DNA from: M0027 sp021713415
GTDB lineage: Bacteria > Pseudomonadota > Gammaproteobacteria > Francisellales > Francisellaceae
Assembly (NCBI GenBank): GCA_021713415.1
Contig: JAKJJQ010000005.1
Span: 1-64,000, forward strand
Length of the DNA stretch: 64,000 bases
Direction: 5' to 3'
This document shows, one piece after another, positions 50,736-59,830 of this stretch. Below the pieces are notes generated by a model that did not search any database, was not told the DNA's origin, and worked only from the letters and a program-made list of their open reading frames with translations. The stretch's first letter is position 1. Each line of letters starts with the position of its first letter. Both the position numbers and the translations under genes were made by a program.

Positions 50736-51467
50736 TTACAGTATTGTGCATTCCAAGCATTGAATAGATTTATCCTGCTCAGTATTAGCCTGTAGATTGT
50801 TTTGTTCTTCTAAAAAAATATGGGGGTTGTTCTTTATTTTTTGGCCTTTTTTTATGTCGTATTGTGGATATTGAGTGTAGAATTGTGACCAAAACTGGTA
50901 TTGATTATTGAATGTTAATTGTTCTATTTCATTACAAGCCTTGTCTAATAAAGAAATTCTGGAATTTATATCAATTTGAGTATCAATAAAATAAGGTGTT
51001 ATTTTACTATTTTTATTAGCTGAATTAGGATCTGATACAAAATCAGTCTTTGGGTAGGAAAACTTATTTTTGGAATAATCTGAGGAATTACTATTGCTTT
51101 TGGAGCTTGTTTCAATGACCGGGTCTTGTATGCTACTTAGGGAGTGACTACGTAATGAATTTGAGTTATCTAAAATGTTTTTTAGATCAGCAGATGGTGA
51201 ATTTGGATTCGTGATACTAGGACCTTCTAAAAGTTGTTTTCTGAGAGGAGAGCTGATGTTAACTTCACGTATGGCTGATTCTGAAAGATAAGTGTTATAC
51301 AATTTTTCAAGAAGATTATTTTTATTATTTGCATTGTCTGTATCACAGATCTTTTTAGATTCAAGTATAAATTGAAAGTTTTCTTCTAGGTGTTGTAGTT
51401 TAGCATATTTAATCACATCATTTTGAAAATTAATATTAGAAAAAAAATTATTTATTTTATCAGTCAT
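50736..51467 (-). CDS. RGS-domain protein ending in a CaaX-like box, candidate host G-protein effector
   Basis: 243 residues. Residues 7-82 match the first half of an RGS domain (eukaryotic regulator of G-protein signalling): LEENFQFILESKKI as the SEENLxFW-type motif, then EKLYNTYLSESAIREVNISSPLR as the Iy..f....A..eVNi..R motif. Residues 83-165 are a Ser/Asn-rich, probably disordered insert. Residues 168-200 match the second half (LLDKACNEIEQLTFNNQYQFWSQF as lFd.Aq.ei...l..dsy.rFl). The final residues are QCLECTIL, so C240-T-I-L is a CaaX box with Leu last, the type read by geranylgeranyltransferase I. No signal peptide. A Dot/Icm effector that is lipidated in the host and acts on G-alpha is inference; motif reading is direct. 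Confidence 0.7.
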   Translation of the reverse strand: MTDKINNFFSNINFQNDVIKYAKLQHLEENFQFILESKKICDTDNANNKNNLLEKLYNTYLSESAIREVNISSPLRKQLLEGPSITNPNSPSADLKNILDNSNSLRSHSLSSIQDPVIETSSKSNSNSSDYSKNKFSYPKTDFVSDPNSANKNSKITPYFIDTQIDINSRISLLDKACNEIEQLTFNNQYQFWSQFYTQYPQYDIKKGQKIKNNPHIFLEEQNNLQANTEQDKSIQCLECTIL

Positions 51468-51715
51468 TATTTTAAAATCCTTTATTACTAATTTTAAGTG
51501 AATTAATAACCAATAACGATCATCTAATTATCGGTCGGTAGTGATTTTACAAATGATTGCTGAAAAATAAATTGTAAATTAATCGTTAAAATCTCAATAT
51601 TTAACTAATGACTTATAATTAAATAAACTAATATTTTTCTAAATTCTCTTAATATGATTTTTATTTTGTATTGATAAAATTTAACCAATATTTTAAATAG
51701 TGGGGTTAAATAAGA

Positions 51716-52609
51716 ATGATAAAATTTTTAATGACAATTTTTACATGTACTGTATATATTATCTTTAATAATATTTATGCAGGTGCTCGTTACAAATTAC
51801 AAATAACAAATAATACGAATTATGATGTTTATGTAATGTCAGATTCAGATTGGTGTATAGAAAATAATGCAAACACTATACGTGGTGGTGGGATTGTTAA
51901 GACTAACAGTTCTGTAACTTTTGGCTTTAATGATTCAAATAATAATAATTGTAATGATGCACAAAAACATATTGTAATACGTGTTTTTCCACTTATAAAT
52001 GGTTCTAATAAATATGATTCAATCAATCAGGAAAATGATAGTTTTTTTACATTTGTACATCAAAAAAATAATGGTAATTGGAGTAATTTAATTCAACCAG
52101 TGAGGATGGTTGGTAATTTTTCAGGGGCATATGATATGAATACTAATAGTTATCCATCAGCTGATTATTTAACGTATGTAAGTAGTGCAACTTGCAGAGG
52201 AAAAGATTGTTTAAATAAATGGTCAGATGATAAAGATGATATGGATTTAAATATAACTCTAAAAACTAGCTATAAATTTCAACCGGTTGGTTTGGGTGAT
52301 ATGACAGTTACAGATGGTTATGGGAATATATTGACACCATTAGTTGGTACTGATTTAAATAGTCCCCGACCAGCTCGATATAGTGGATTGGATAAGTATA
52401 TTCTTCGTTTTACTCGAACAACAAAACAATGTGTAGTTTCTGATAATATACTTACATGTGACTCTACAATTGGCTATATTAGCCGAAATTATTTAAGTTA
52501 TAATATTAATAACGTAGTACTTACGTGCCAACAAACACAGTCAGGTGATCCTCAGTGTCCATGGATTTCATTAAAAAATGCAAGTAATACGCCAGCATCT
52601 ATTTATTAA
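51716..52609 (+). CDS. Secreted Cys-rich protein, CPW-motif family (copy 2)
   Basis: 297 residues with a signal peptide (1-22, cut after NIYA). It carries all family landmarks: NTNYDVYVMSD near the mature N-terminus, SATCRGKDCLNKW (158-170), GDMTVTDGYG (194-203), KYILRFTRTTKQC (227-239), LTCDSTIGY (246-254), C271 and CPW (281-283). Paralogues are at 342-1046 (broken), 1178-1969 and 61873-62814. A GGGG ribosome site precedes the ATG. Neighbours are the RGS gene and a small hypothetical, not a biosynthetic partner. Periplasmic or extracellular; role unknown. Confidence 0.82.
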   Translation: MIKFLMTIFTCTVYIIFNNIYAGARYKLQITNNTNYDVYVMSDSDWCIENNANTIRGGGIVKTNSSVTFGFNDSNNNNCNDAQKHIVIRVFPLINGSNKYDSINQENDSFFTFVHQKNNGNWSNLIQPVRMVGNFSGAYDMNTNSYPSADYLTYVSSATCRGKDCLNKWSDDKDDMDLNITLKTSYKFQPVGLGDMTVTDGYGNILTPLVGTDLNSPRPARYSGLDKYILRFTRTTKQCVVSDNILTCDSTIGYISRNYLSYNINNVVLTCQQTQSGDPQCPWISLKNASNTPASIY

Positions 52610-52646
52610 TATTAATTTGGTAAATTTATATCATTCGTTTAAAAAC

Positions 52647-53147
52647 TTATAGCTGGTTTTGATGGTTTATTGCGCTATCATGGTTATTGTTAGATGTATC
52701 ATAAAATGGTAAATCATTATTGATAATCTGTTTTGAACTATAGTTTTTAAGTTGGGGATGATGTTCTATTAGAAAATCAACAAATTCATCTTTTAAGTGT
52801 TTAGGTTCTTTTTTTAGAATGGCATGATTGATTGTATATTCTTGAGCAATATTTGCTCCTAATGCTTTGTTTAATAGAAAAGATATTTTTTCTGACATCC
52901 AGCCAGGGCGATTTTCTATCATACCTAAACAGTTAACTAATGCACACGCATTATGTAGCCCTGAAGCATTTGGATACTTTGTAGCATATTTAATTAATTC
53001 ATTTGCAATAGGTTGGTTGGTGTGGTTTGCCAAAAAGTGATTACTATGCTTTTCAATATATCGCTGACCAAGTAATTGTAATACCTTTGAGCTTAGAGTG
53101 TCTAGCTTGTTAGGCTTTACTTTGTCTATTATTTCTCCAAATTTCAT
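52647..53147 (-). CDS. Hypothetical helical protein
   Basis: 166 residues, unrecognised. The first ~130 residues are predicted helix with a scattered Cys pair (ACALVNCLG) and a conserved-looking NRPGWMSEKISFLLNKALG; the tail is N/H-rich and disordered. A strong AAGGAG site precedes the ATG. No signal peptide. It converges with the secreted family gene. Confidence 0.6.
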   Translation of the reverse strand: MKFGEIIDKVKPNKLDTLSSKVLQLLGQRYIEKHSNHFLANHTNQPIANELIKYATKYPNASGLHNACALVNCLGMIENRPGWMSEKISFLLNKALGANIAQEYTINHAILKKEPKHLKDEFVDFLIEHHPQLKNYSSKQIINNDLPFYDTSNNNHDSAINHQNQL

Positions 53148-53248
53148 TTGATTAACTCCTTCTTTGTTTGGACAAAGCGGAGTGTAATTTGAAATAATTT
53201 GATTTAATATTGCAGATTTTTTTATAAAATATCAGTCAAGTGAATTAT

Positions 53249-54841
53249 TTAATCTTCCACAACAATCGTATCTTTCTTACGTAAAGCATTACATAGATCA
53301 ACTAATTTTGGATGCGTAAACCAGTGAAAGAATACAATAGATGTGGTAAAGATTAATGGGTAGAAAACAATCTCTGGAATGATACCATGACCTTTATACG
53401 CCTCTGGACCAAAACCAATGATAAATGTAATTATCCAAAGATAAATAAGCATTGGTAAAGAAGTCGATAAAATATCTTTCATTGTATATTGATGGTTTTT
53501 TCCTGAATTAATCACAAGGAATATAGCAAGTAAAATTGTCATAAACCAAGCAAGTTTCATCATATCAACATAGCCAACAAACACTAATAACATAGTTAAA
53601 ACAAAAAACAATATTGGCGCAACAATATGTGCATAAGGTACTTTAAATGGACGTTTTTTATTCGGCTCACTTCTGCGAAGTGCGACTAATGAAATAGGTG
53701 CTGCCATATAACCAATAACATGAAATGCTGTGACTAATACCATTAATGCCGCCCAGCTATGAAATAATAAAAGTAGACCACTAGCTAGAATAAAGTTAAA
53801 AAACATCGCACGTCTTGAGAAATAGTATTTTGGATCAAGCTTGGCAAAGTATTTTGGCATTTGACCTTCTGAAGCCATAGAGTAGAGCATGCGTGAGGTA
53901 CCGCCTAAATAAGCAATACCAGTACCTGATGGTGATACAACGGCATCAGCATATAAAATCATCACCATAATATTTAAGCCTAGTGGAATCATTAATTGTA
54001 CAAATGGTGAGTTAAAGTTTAAGTTAGCCCAACCTTTTGTAACAACTTCTTGTGGATTAACCGCACCAATAAACGAAGTTTGTAATAATAAATAAATCAC
54101 TAAGCAGACAATAATTGAGAAAAACATTGCCAAAGGTAAATTGCGTTCTGGCTTTTTAATTTCACTGGCAAATGATAACGCAATTTGAAATCCATTAAAT
54201 GCATAGATCATCCCACCAGCAACAATGGCAGTGAAAATTGAGCCAGTACCAAATGGTATCCATGTATTATGATAAGCTGTGAAATTCCCTGGATGAAAAG
54301 CGCTACCAATTAATACAATCGCTGTGAATAGTGGAACAAAAAACTTAATGATAGTCATAGAATTGTTAATATAAGAGAAAATTTTAATGCCAAAAAAGTT
54401 AATAAATAAATAGACTATCATCAGTAAAAAGGCAATAAATAAACCTTCAGGCGTTAATGAACCATTCGCCATCCAGTTTGTTTGAGCATAGTGAGAAATG
54501 CTAGTTAAATATTGAATGCTTGCTTGGGCTTCTGTAGGAATTACAGCAACAATGCCCATCCAGTTCGAAAATGCAAAAAAGATACCAAAGGTTTTATTAT
54601 GGGATAAAGCGCTCATTCTAGTTGTAACACCACGCATTGGATACATTGTTGCAACTTCAGCCATAACAAGTGCCATTACTGAAATAATCAATGCAGTTAA
54701 TATCCAGGCAATATAGGCGCCTCCAGGCCCTGCGCTTTTAGCTGCATAATAGGATGCAAAAAGCCATCCACTTCCAATAATACAGCATACGCTAGCAGCG
54801 GTTGCTGAGAATAAACCAACTTGCTTTTTTTTCATACCCAT
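53249..54841 (-). CDS. APC-superfamily amino-acid permease
   Basis: 530 residues with about 12-14 membrane helices. The first helix has the APC substrate-loop pattern IIGSGWLFASYYAA, and TMYPMRGVTTRMSALSH with NWMGIVAVIPTEAQASIQY follows. Such symporters import amino acids; the substrate is not determinable. Intracellular Dot/Icm bacteria often carry many such carriers. The second Met (two residues on) could be the true start. Single leftward gene. Confidence 0.88.
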   Translation of the reverse strand: MGMKKKQVGLFSATAASVCCIIGSGWLFASYYAAKSAGPGGAYIAWILTALIISVMALVMAEVATMYPMRGVTTRMSALSHNKTFGIFFAFSNWMGIVAVIPTEAQASIQYLTSISHYAQTNWMANGSLTPEGLFIAFLLMIVYLFINFFGIKIFSYINNSMTIIKFFVPLFTAIVLIGSAFHPGNFTAYHNTWIPFGTGSIFTAIVAGGMIYAFNGFQIALSFASEIKKPERNLPLAMFFSIIVCLVIYLLLQTSFIGAVNPQEVVTKGWANLNFNSPFVQLMIPLGLNIMVMILYADAVVSPSGTGIAYLGGTSRMLYSMASEGQMPKYFAKLDPKYYFSRRAMFFNFILASGLLLLFHSWAALMVLVTAFHVIGYMAAPISLVALRRSEPNKKRPFKVPYAHIVAPILFFVLTMLLVFVGYVDMMKLAWFMTILLAIFLVINSGKNHQYTMKDILSTSLPMLIYLWIITFIIGFGPEAYKGHGIIPEIVFYPLIFTTSIVFFHWFTHPKLVDLCNALRKKDTIVVED

Positions 54842-55322
54842 AAATTATTTAATCCTTTTATTTAAGTTGTTTTTGATGTCCAATTGTATAGAGAACAATT
54901 ATTAAACAGTAATATTGGGTGCTTCAGTATAAAAATATGACCGTTGTGAGGCACAGTAAGATAATCTGACAAAAAAAATGAGTTTAGTCAATGATATACT
55001 ATGATTGATAACCTAAATTTAATGTCATAGTTAAACTGATTAATATTATTTTGCTGTTGAAAAAGTATCATTTTGTTATTTATTTAAGTGTATGATTTAT
55101 AAATATTTATATATTATTTGATTGAATTTATACATTTGATTATTTGTTTGCTTAATTAATATCATTAAGGCATATCAAATATTAAATTATTTTTTTGCAT
55201 ATGCGATATTAGTGTCATATTTCTTAATTTATAGTATACGAAGTTACTTAGATAATAATTATTTGTATATTATATATTCTTGTGATTAGATGGTATATTG
55301 TTAATACAATGGAGATGTGTCA
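54842..55322. other. AT-rich intergenic region
   Basis: About 480 bases between the divergent permease and GDSL-lipase genes. Very AT-rich with many TATAT/ATTTATA stretches and no supported small gene or stable hairpin. Both promoters are expected here but cannot be placed. Confidence 0.4.
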
Positions 55323-56801
55323 ATGAAAGCTATTTATCATAAGTTAAGTTTTAAAAAACTTTTAGTGAATATTCTATTTGGAATGCTTTGTACTATAAAG
55401 ATTACGTTTGCATCTGCAGGTATCAATATTGATGTCGAAAACCGATGTTTTTATCCAGTAACTTTTTCAATGGGTGATGATAATCTAACAAATATAGAAA
55501 CGAAAGCTACGATTCAGTCATCAACTAAAAAATTACTATCCTATGTTAAAGATAGAAGCGTTGGAATAAAAGCTGCTTCAGATAGAGGAGACAAGCTTGG
55601 TTCTCTTATCGTTTGGTTGCATGATGACACCTGGGGTAATTATATGGATTCTCGAGATTTGAAAGGGGATATTTACATTGATCAACCATCAATGAGTTGG
55701 CACAGTTGGAATGGCACACCAACAGTAACGATTGCAACCTGTAAAAGTAAGATTGATTTAAGCCAGAGTAATTTATTTAATGGCATTGAACGTGTGATAT
55801 TTTTTGGTGATAGTTTAAGTGATAAAGGTACGTTACATGAATATACATTAGGTGTCATACCTCAGTCACCACCTTATTATGATGGTATGTTTTCTAATGG
55901 TGATACTTGGGCTGTGCAGTTTTCAAATGATTTAAGAGAAAAGGGTATTGAAGCAAGTAACTATGCTGTTGGTGGTGCAACGACTGTATTAGATGTAACG
56001 GGTTCTTTACCTTATTCATTAGAAGGTGAATATAATACTTATACACTAAATACAACACTAAAGGGGTGGACAAATCAAGATAAGCAGTTAGCGATTATTT
56101 TTATTGGTGCTAATGATTATTTGACAGCTAAAGCGCATATGAGTAATCAAGAGGTTGATCAATTAACTTCAAGTGTTATTAATCAAATTCAATCAACGAT
56201 TACTAATTTAATTAACTATGGAGTTAAGCGGTTTGTTGTAATCGGTTTACCAGATATAAGTTTTACGCCTGAGTCGCAGTTTGATTCAAAAAATACTGAT
56301 TCAACACATGCATTAGCATTAATGCATAATCAAAAGTTACAACAAATGGTTGCTTCACTTCAGTCAAGTTATGCTAATAGTGGCATGATGTTTAAATATA
56401 TTGATATTGCATCAATGTTTGATGAACTAATCAATCAAACTGATCAGATTAACCAAGAATATCATTTATTATTAAATCCTGCATTGAATACTCAGTCATG
56501 TTGGAATGGTGGGTACACCACTTCTGGCGTATCAAATCTTACTCAAAGTAATAATAGCCAAACAAAATTACAGACACTGATTAACAAATATTATGTTGAT
56601 CAACCAACAGATGTTATTAATGTACTAAATCAACTGCCAGATACAGCTGATATTCGTAGTGCAGTATTAGTAGCAAATTCAGGTCAATTATGTAGCAATC
56701 CAGAAAATTATATTTTTTGGGATCGAGTGCATCCAACTTCACAAATTCATAATGCACTGTATTTATATATTAAAGAGAAGTTAGATATTAAATCGATTTG
56801 A
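55323..56801 (+). CDS. Secreted GDSL-type lipase/phospholipase with N-terminal beta domain
   Basis: 492 residues from the ATG at 55323 (GGAG site; an upstream GTG is less likely). A signal peptide ends near residue 30. Residues ~34-140 form a beta-rich domain beginning NIDVENRCFYPVTFSM and ending TIATC, which recalls the mature N-terminal half of the CPW family. The catalytic SGNH domain follows: FFGDSLSD (S164), AVGGATT, IGANDY (N264), and WDRVHPT (D467, H470). The family includes Legionella PlaA/PlaC lysophospholipases/acyltransferases secreted by type II. Hydrolysis of host or bacterial lipids is likely; which ester is inference. Confidence 0.88.
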   Translation: MKAIYHKLSFKKLLVNILFGMLCTIKITFASAGINIDVENRCFYPVTFSMGDDNLTNIETKATIQSSTKKLLSYVKDRSVGIKAASDRGDKLGSLIVWLHDDTWGNYMDSRDLKGDIYIDQPSMSWHSWNGTPTVTIATCKSKIDLSQSNLFNGIERVIFFGDSLSDKGTLHEYTLGVIPQSPPYYDGMFSNGDTWAVQFSNDLREKGIEASNYAVGGATTVLDVTGSLPYSLEGEYNTYTLNTTLKGWTNQDKQLAIIFIGANDYLTAKAHMSNQEVDQLTSSVINQIQSTITNLINYGVKRFVVIGLPDISFTPESQFDSKNTDSTHALALMHNQKLQQMVASLQSSYANSGMMFKYIDIASMFDELINQTDQINQEYHLLLNPALNTQSCWNGGYTTSGVSNLTQSNNSQTKLQTLINKYYVDQPTDVINVLNQLPDTADIRSAVLVANSGQLCSNPENYIFWDRVHPTSQIHNALYLYIKEKLDIKSI

Positions 56802-56855
56802 ATGTTACCTAGCTAGTATTTGGATAAATTTTTGCTATAGTTTAAAGATTAGCTT

Positions 56856-56880
56856 TAAGCTTGAATAAGCTTATTTTATT
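56856..56880 (+). terminator. Likely intrinsic terminator after the GDSL-lipase gene
   Basis: TAAGCTT (56856-56862) and AAGCTTA (56867-56873) make a 7-bp stem with a GAAT loop, followed by TTTTATT. It lies between the lipase stop and the GNAT ribosome site, so it would separate the two transcription units. Confidence 0.5.
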
Positions 56881-56892
56881 GGGAGAGTGTAT

Positions 56893-57714
56893 ATGTTTGC
56901 AGATAAATCATTAGCAAAACAAATTGAAGCTTTGATGGTTTATAATGCACGTCAATATACATTAACCTCACTTAAATTATATCCTCAAATGCAGGCATCA
57001 TGCATTGATATTGAAGGGGGTATTGCAAGTTTTTGTGGTGAAGATGATCTTCTAAGCAAAGCCATTGGTATTGGTTTAAATGGAAAAGTTACTAAAGAGA
57101 CTTTGGAATTAATAGAGCAAATTTATACAAAACGACATGTTAATACGGTAATTGATCTGTGTCCGTTAGCAGATTCAAGTATTTTATATTTTATTAAATC
57201 AAGATGTTATGCATTAACTGAATATGTTAATGTGATGTATTTAGACTTAACCAAACAGTTGCCTGAAATTTCACTACCTTCTGATGTGATTATTGAGCAA
57301 ACTGATGATATTAAACTTTGGCATGCAGTAACCGTTTTAGGTTATACACAAAGAGATTCAACGACCTCACATAGCTTAAGTCGATATTTTGATTGTTATG
57401 CAAATATGGATCATGTAACAGCATTTATTGCAAAGTTAGACGGTGTTGTTGTCGGCGGTAGTGTTATTGCTATTGGTGAAAATGGTATTTGTGAGTTTAA
57501 TTTAAGTGGTACATTATTAGATTTTAGGGGGCGAGGTGTTCAGCGTGCGCTAATTGCTAAACGCATCGAGTATGCTAAAAAACATGGTTGTAAACTTGTC
57601 GTTGCAGGTTTTACCCCTGGTAGCATTCCACAAAGAAACTGTGAAAGATTTGGTTTTAAGTTAGCCTATACAAGGACGAAATTGGTTAAGGTTTTGGAAA
57701 GTGGTTCAAAGTGA
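56893..57714 (+). CDS. GNAT-family N-acetyltransferase
   Basis: 273 residues from the ATG at 56893 (GGGAGA site eight bases ahead; a GTG two codons upstream is weaker). The C-terminal ~130 residues are the GNAT core: AFIAKLDGVVVGGSVIAI, then the acetyl-CoA loop FRGRGVQRALIAKRIEYAKKHG and ERFGFKLAYTR. The N-terminal half looks like a degenerate related domain. Substrate unknown. Confidence 0.85.
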   Translation: MFADKSLAKQIEALMVYNARQYTLTSLKLYPQMQASCIDIEGGIASFCGEDDLLSKAIGIGLNGKVTKETLELIEQIYTKRHVNTVIDLCPLADSSILYFIKSRCYALTEYVNVMYLDLTKQLPEISLPSDVIIEQTDDIKLWHAVTVLGYTQRDSTTSHSLSRYFDCYANMDHVTAFIAKLDGVVVGGSVIAIGENGICEFNLSGTLLDFRGRGVQRALIAKRIEYAKKHGCKLVVAGFTPGSIPQRNCERFGFKLAYTRTKLVKVLESGSK

Positions 57715-57716
57715 TT

Positions 57717-58106
57717 TTATGCCACTGAAAGAGAAATATTAAAGTCAGTTGCTTTGACAATTGGTTTAACTTCTCTTTTTGTTTTAACAAGATCAATAAT
57801 AGAATATTTTTCTAAAGTTTTAAGCGTTCTACTTAGATTGCTAGATTTCCTACCTGAAAGTTGAGAAAGCTCTTTAATACTGTTTGGCTGTTGTGTTTTT
57901 ATTAATTTCAATAACTGCATATTATTTTCATTTAAAACCTCAGCTAATGACTTTACAGAATTAAACCAAATTTTTGGTTCATTTGGCTTAGGTTTATATT
58001 TGCCTGAAGCAATTAATAAAGCACGCTTTTGAAAATCTTTTTTAGAAATAATACCAACTTTTAACGGTTTCATCTTGCTTGCATCACGTTTCACAATAAT
58101 TACCAT
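57717..58106 (-). CDS. HVO_A0114-type winged-helix regulator (antitoxin-like)
   Basis: 129 residues. A basic N-terminus and the KPLKVGIISKKDFQKR...WFNSVKSLAEVL block precede a winged helix (NSIKELSQLSGRKSSNLSRTLKTLEKYSIIDLVK) and a C-terminal beta tail. This matches the HVO_A0114/TumA-type transcriptional regulators often paired with a TumE-like toxin gene directly upstream. The 58107-58337 region holds no toxin gene in the same direction, so it appears orphan. It converges with the GNAT gene. Confidence 0.7.
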   Translation of the reverse strand: MVIIVKRDASKMKPLKVGIISKKDFQKRALLIASGKYKPKPNEPKIWFNSVKSLAEVLNENNMQLLKLIKTQQPNSIKELSQLSGRKSSNLSRTLKTLEKYSIIDLVKTKREVKPIVKATDFNISLSVA

Positions 58107-58347
58107 TTAATTATCATCTGTTAATAATTATAACGCGATTAATTGAAAATACCAAATATAAATTCACCTGGGTGTAGGCCCATATTAAAAATTATTAAAA
58201 TAAACTACGCTATTTCTTATAGCAAACTTGCTAAAATACAAGATAGCTGGTCAAATAAAAATTATGTATCTTCAATAGCTTTAGATATTGAAGATTACCT
58301 AAGAGCAAGTTTAAAAAGTGCAAGCTATAAAAATTAAAAGGTTTATT

Positions 58348-58782
58348 ATGAATAAGATAGTTGCTTGTGGTCGTTTATTTTTTTTTAGTCTACTTGTTTT
58401 TAGTCCATTAATTTTATTTGCCGATAGTTCAAACTGCGAAGAACTCAAAAGTGCAGAGTTTTCTATTGATTTATCTGATGGAGATAATAAATGCTTATCC
58501 TTTCCAAAACGAGTTAATACAGTATTTTGTTCTGTAACTAAATTAAACCCAGCTAAAACTAAAGTTGGTAAGCTTTCTATTGAAATTACACAGTACTATA
58601 CAGGTCCAATGTTGGGTATGAGTACTTACTCTCAAGTGATTAAAAAGATAGGCCAGAAGTTTGAATTTACAGGCTCAAATTCACCAGATACGATGCAGGT
58701 ACATTTTGAATTTGATTCACAGTCAGCATCTAAAATTAAAATGATTGGCTTATCTTGTAAATATAATATCTATCAAGATTAA
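58348..58782 (+). CDS. Small secreted hypothetical protein
   Basis: 144 residues from the ATG at 58348 (AAAGG site; an upstream ATG gives a longer N-terminus without a better site). A strong signal peptide (LFFFSLLVFSPLILFA) precedes a mature beta-rich protein with several Cys (NCEEL, KCLSF, FCSV, LSCKY). No family recognised. It does not carry the CPW-family signature, though it is similar in size to half of one. Confidence 0.65.
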   Translation: MNKIVACGRLFFFSLLVFSPLILFADSSNCEELKSAEFSIDLSDGDNKCLSFPKRVNTVFCSVTKLNPAKTKVGKLSIEITQYYTGPMLGMSTYSQVIKKIGQKFEFTGSNSPDTMQVHFEFDSQSASKIKMIGLSCKYNIYQD

Positions 58783-58842
58783 AGATAATCTAATAGTTCC
58801 AAATTAAAACGCTTGAGTATATCATTGATATTTAATATAGTT

Positions 58843-58892
58843 ATTCCTAAATTCTTTAGCGCAAATATGTGAGTGCTAAATCTATTAGGAAT
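58843..58892. promoter_or_regulatory. Extended dyad overlapping the SDR ribosome site
   Basis: ATTCCTAA (58843-58850) pairs with TTAGGAAT (58885-58892), and TTTAGC (58855-58860) with GCTAAA (58875-58880), leaving a four-base internal mismatch and a 14-base loop. The right arm contains the AGGA ribosome site five bases before the SDR ATG. It can be an operator for a dimeric regulator or an mRNA hairpin that occludes the start. Confidence 0.5.
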
Positions 58893-58897
58893 ATCAT

Positions 58898-59716
58898 ATG
58901 AAAAAACAAACCATATTAATAACAGGTTGTTCGCATGGTGGTATCGGTTATGCCTGTGCAAAATATTTAAAAGAAATTGGCCATGAAGTTTTTGCATCAG
59001 TAAGATCACCATCAGATGTTGAAAAGCTAAAAAGTGAAGGCTTTAATACTTATTTAATTGATGTTAATAATGAAGATCAAATTACTTATGCATTCAATGA
59101 TATATTAACTAAAACAAATAACAAATTAGATGTTGTATTTAATAATGCAGGCTTTGCACAAACAGGTGCACTTGAAGATATTCCAACAAAATATATTAGA
59201 GAGCAATTTGAGACTAATTTTTTTGCAGTTCATAACATAACACGGATGGCATTGAAGATTATGAGAAAGCAAGGCTATGGTAAAATTATACAACATGGTT
59301 CTGTTTTAGGCTTAGTCTCGCTTAAATATAGAGGTGCATATAATGCAAGTAAATATGCGATGGAAGGTATGGTTGATACAATGAGACAAGAATTGAAAGG
59401 CTCGAATATTCATATGACGATCTTAAATACAGGGCCTGTAACTAGTAATATCAGAGCAAACTCAATGAAAACAGTCAAAAATATAGATAAAGAAGGCTCT
59501 GCTCATATCCGTCAGTATGAAAAATTAGCAGTAGGCAAGCATAAAAAAGTGCCATTTAATGAAGAAGCCATTGTTGTTGCTAAAATCGTGGCAAAAATTC
59601 TTAATTCAGAAAAACCAGCGCCAAGATATACCATCACAAAGTTTACTTATTTAGCTAAGTTTCTCAAAACACTACTACCCACCAGAGCACTTGATAGTAT
59701 TTTGAATAAGTTTTAG
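58898..59716 (+). CDS. Short-chain dehydrogenase/reductase
   Basis: 272 residues, classical SDR. Nucleotide-binding TGCSHGGIGYA near the start, the NNAG motif (DVVFNNAGFA), catalytic Ser and YxxxK (GAYNASKYAMEG) are all present. It oxidises or reduces a ketone or alcohol with NAD(P); the substrate is unknown. The C-terminal ~50 residues resemble those of retinol/steroid-type SDRs. Its start is overlapped by an extended dyad. Confidence 0.9.
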   Translation: MKKQTILITGCSHGGIGYACAKYLKEIGHEVFASVRSPSDVEKLKSEGFNTYLIDVNNEDQITYAFNDILTKTNNKLDVVFNNAGFAQTGALEDIPTKYIREQFETNFFAVHNITRMALKIMRKQGYGKIIQHGSVLGLVSLKYRGAYNASKYAMEGMVDTMRQELKGSNIHMTILNTGPVTSNIRANSMKTVKNIDKEGSAHIRQYEKLAVGKHKKVPFNEEAIVVAKIVAKILNSEKPAPRYTITKFTYLAKFLKTLLPTRALDSILNKF

Positions 59717-59787
59717 ATGCTTTCTTGCAATGAGAATTGCTGAGTAAATTAAATAAAAACTATACGATTTTAATTGCATAATGTTAG

Positions 59788-59802
59788 AATAGTGCCACTA
59801 TT
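59788..59802. promoter_or_regulatory. Perfect palindrome upstream of tkt
   Basis: AATAGTG and CACTATT flank a single C, a 15-base palindrome about 30 bases before the transketolase start, in the SDR-tkt gap and followed by TTTAATTTT. It could be an operator or a weak terminator of the SDR gene. Confidence 0.35.
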
Positions 59803-59830
59803 TTAATTTTAAATTCTTGGAATATTAACA

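Noticed and set aside
58143..58337. 64-codon plus-strand frame between the HTH regulator and the small secreted protein
   Set aside because: TTG start without a ribosome site, no recognisable domain; could be chance in AT-rich DNA or a toxin remnant, too weak to list.
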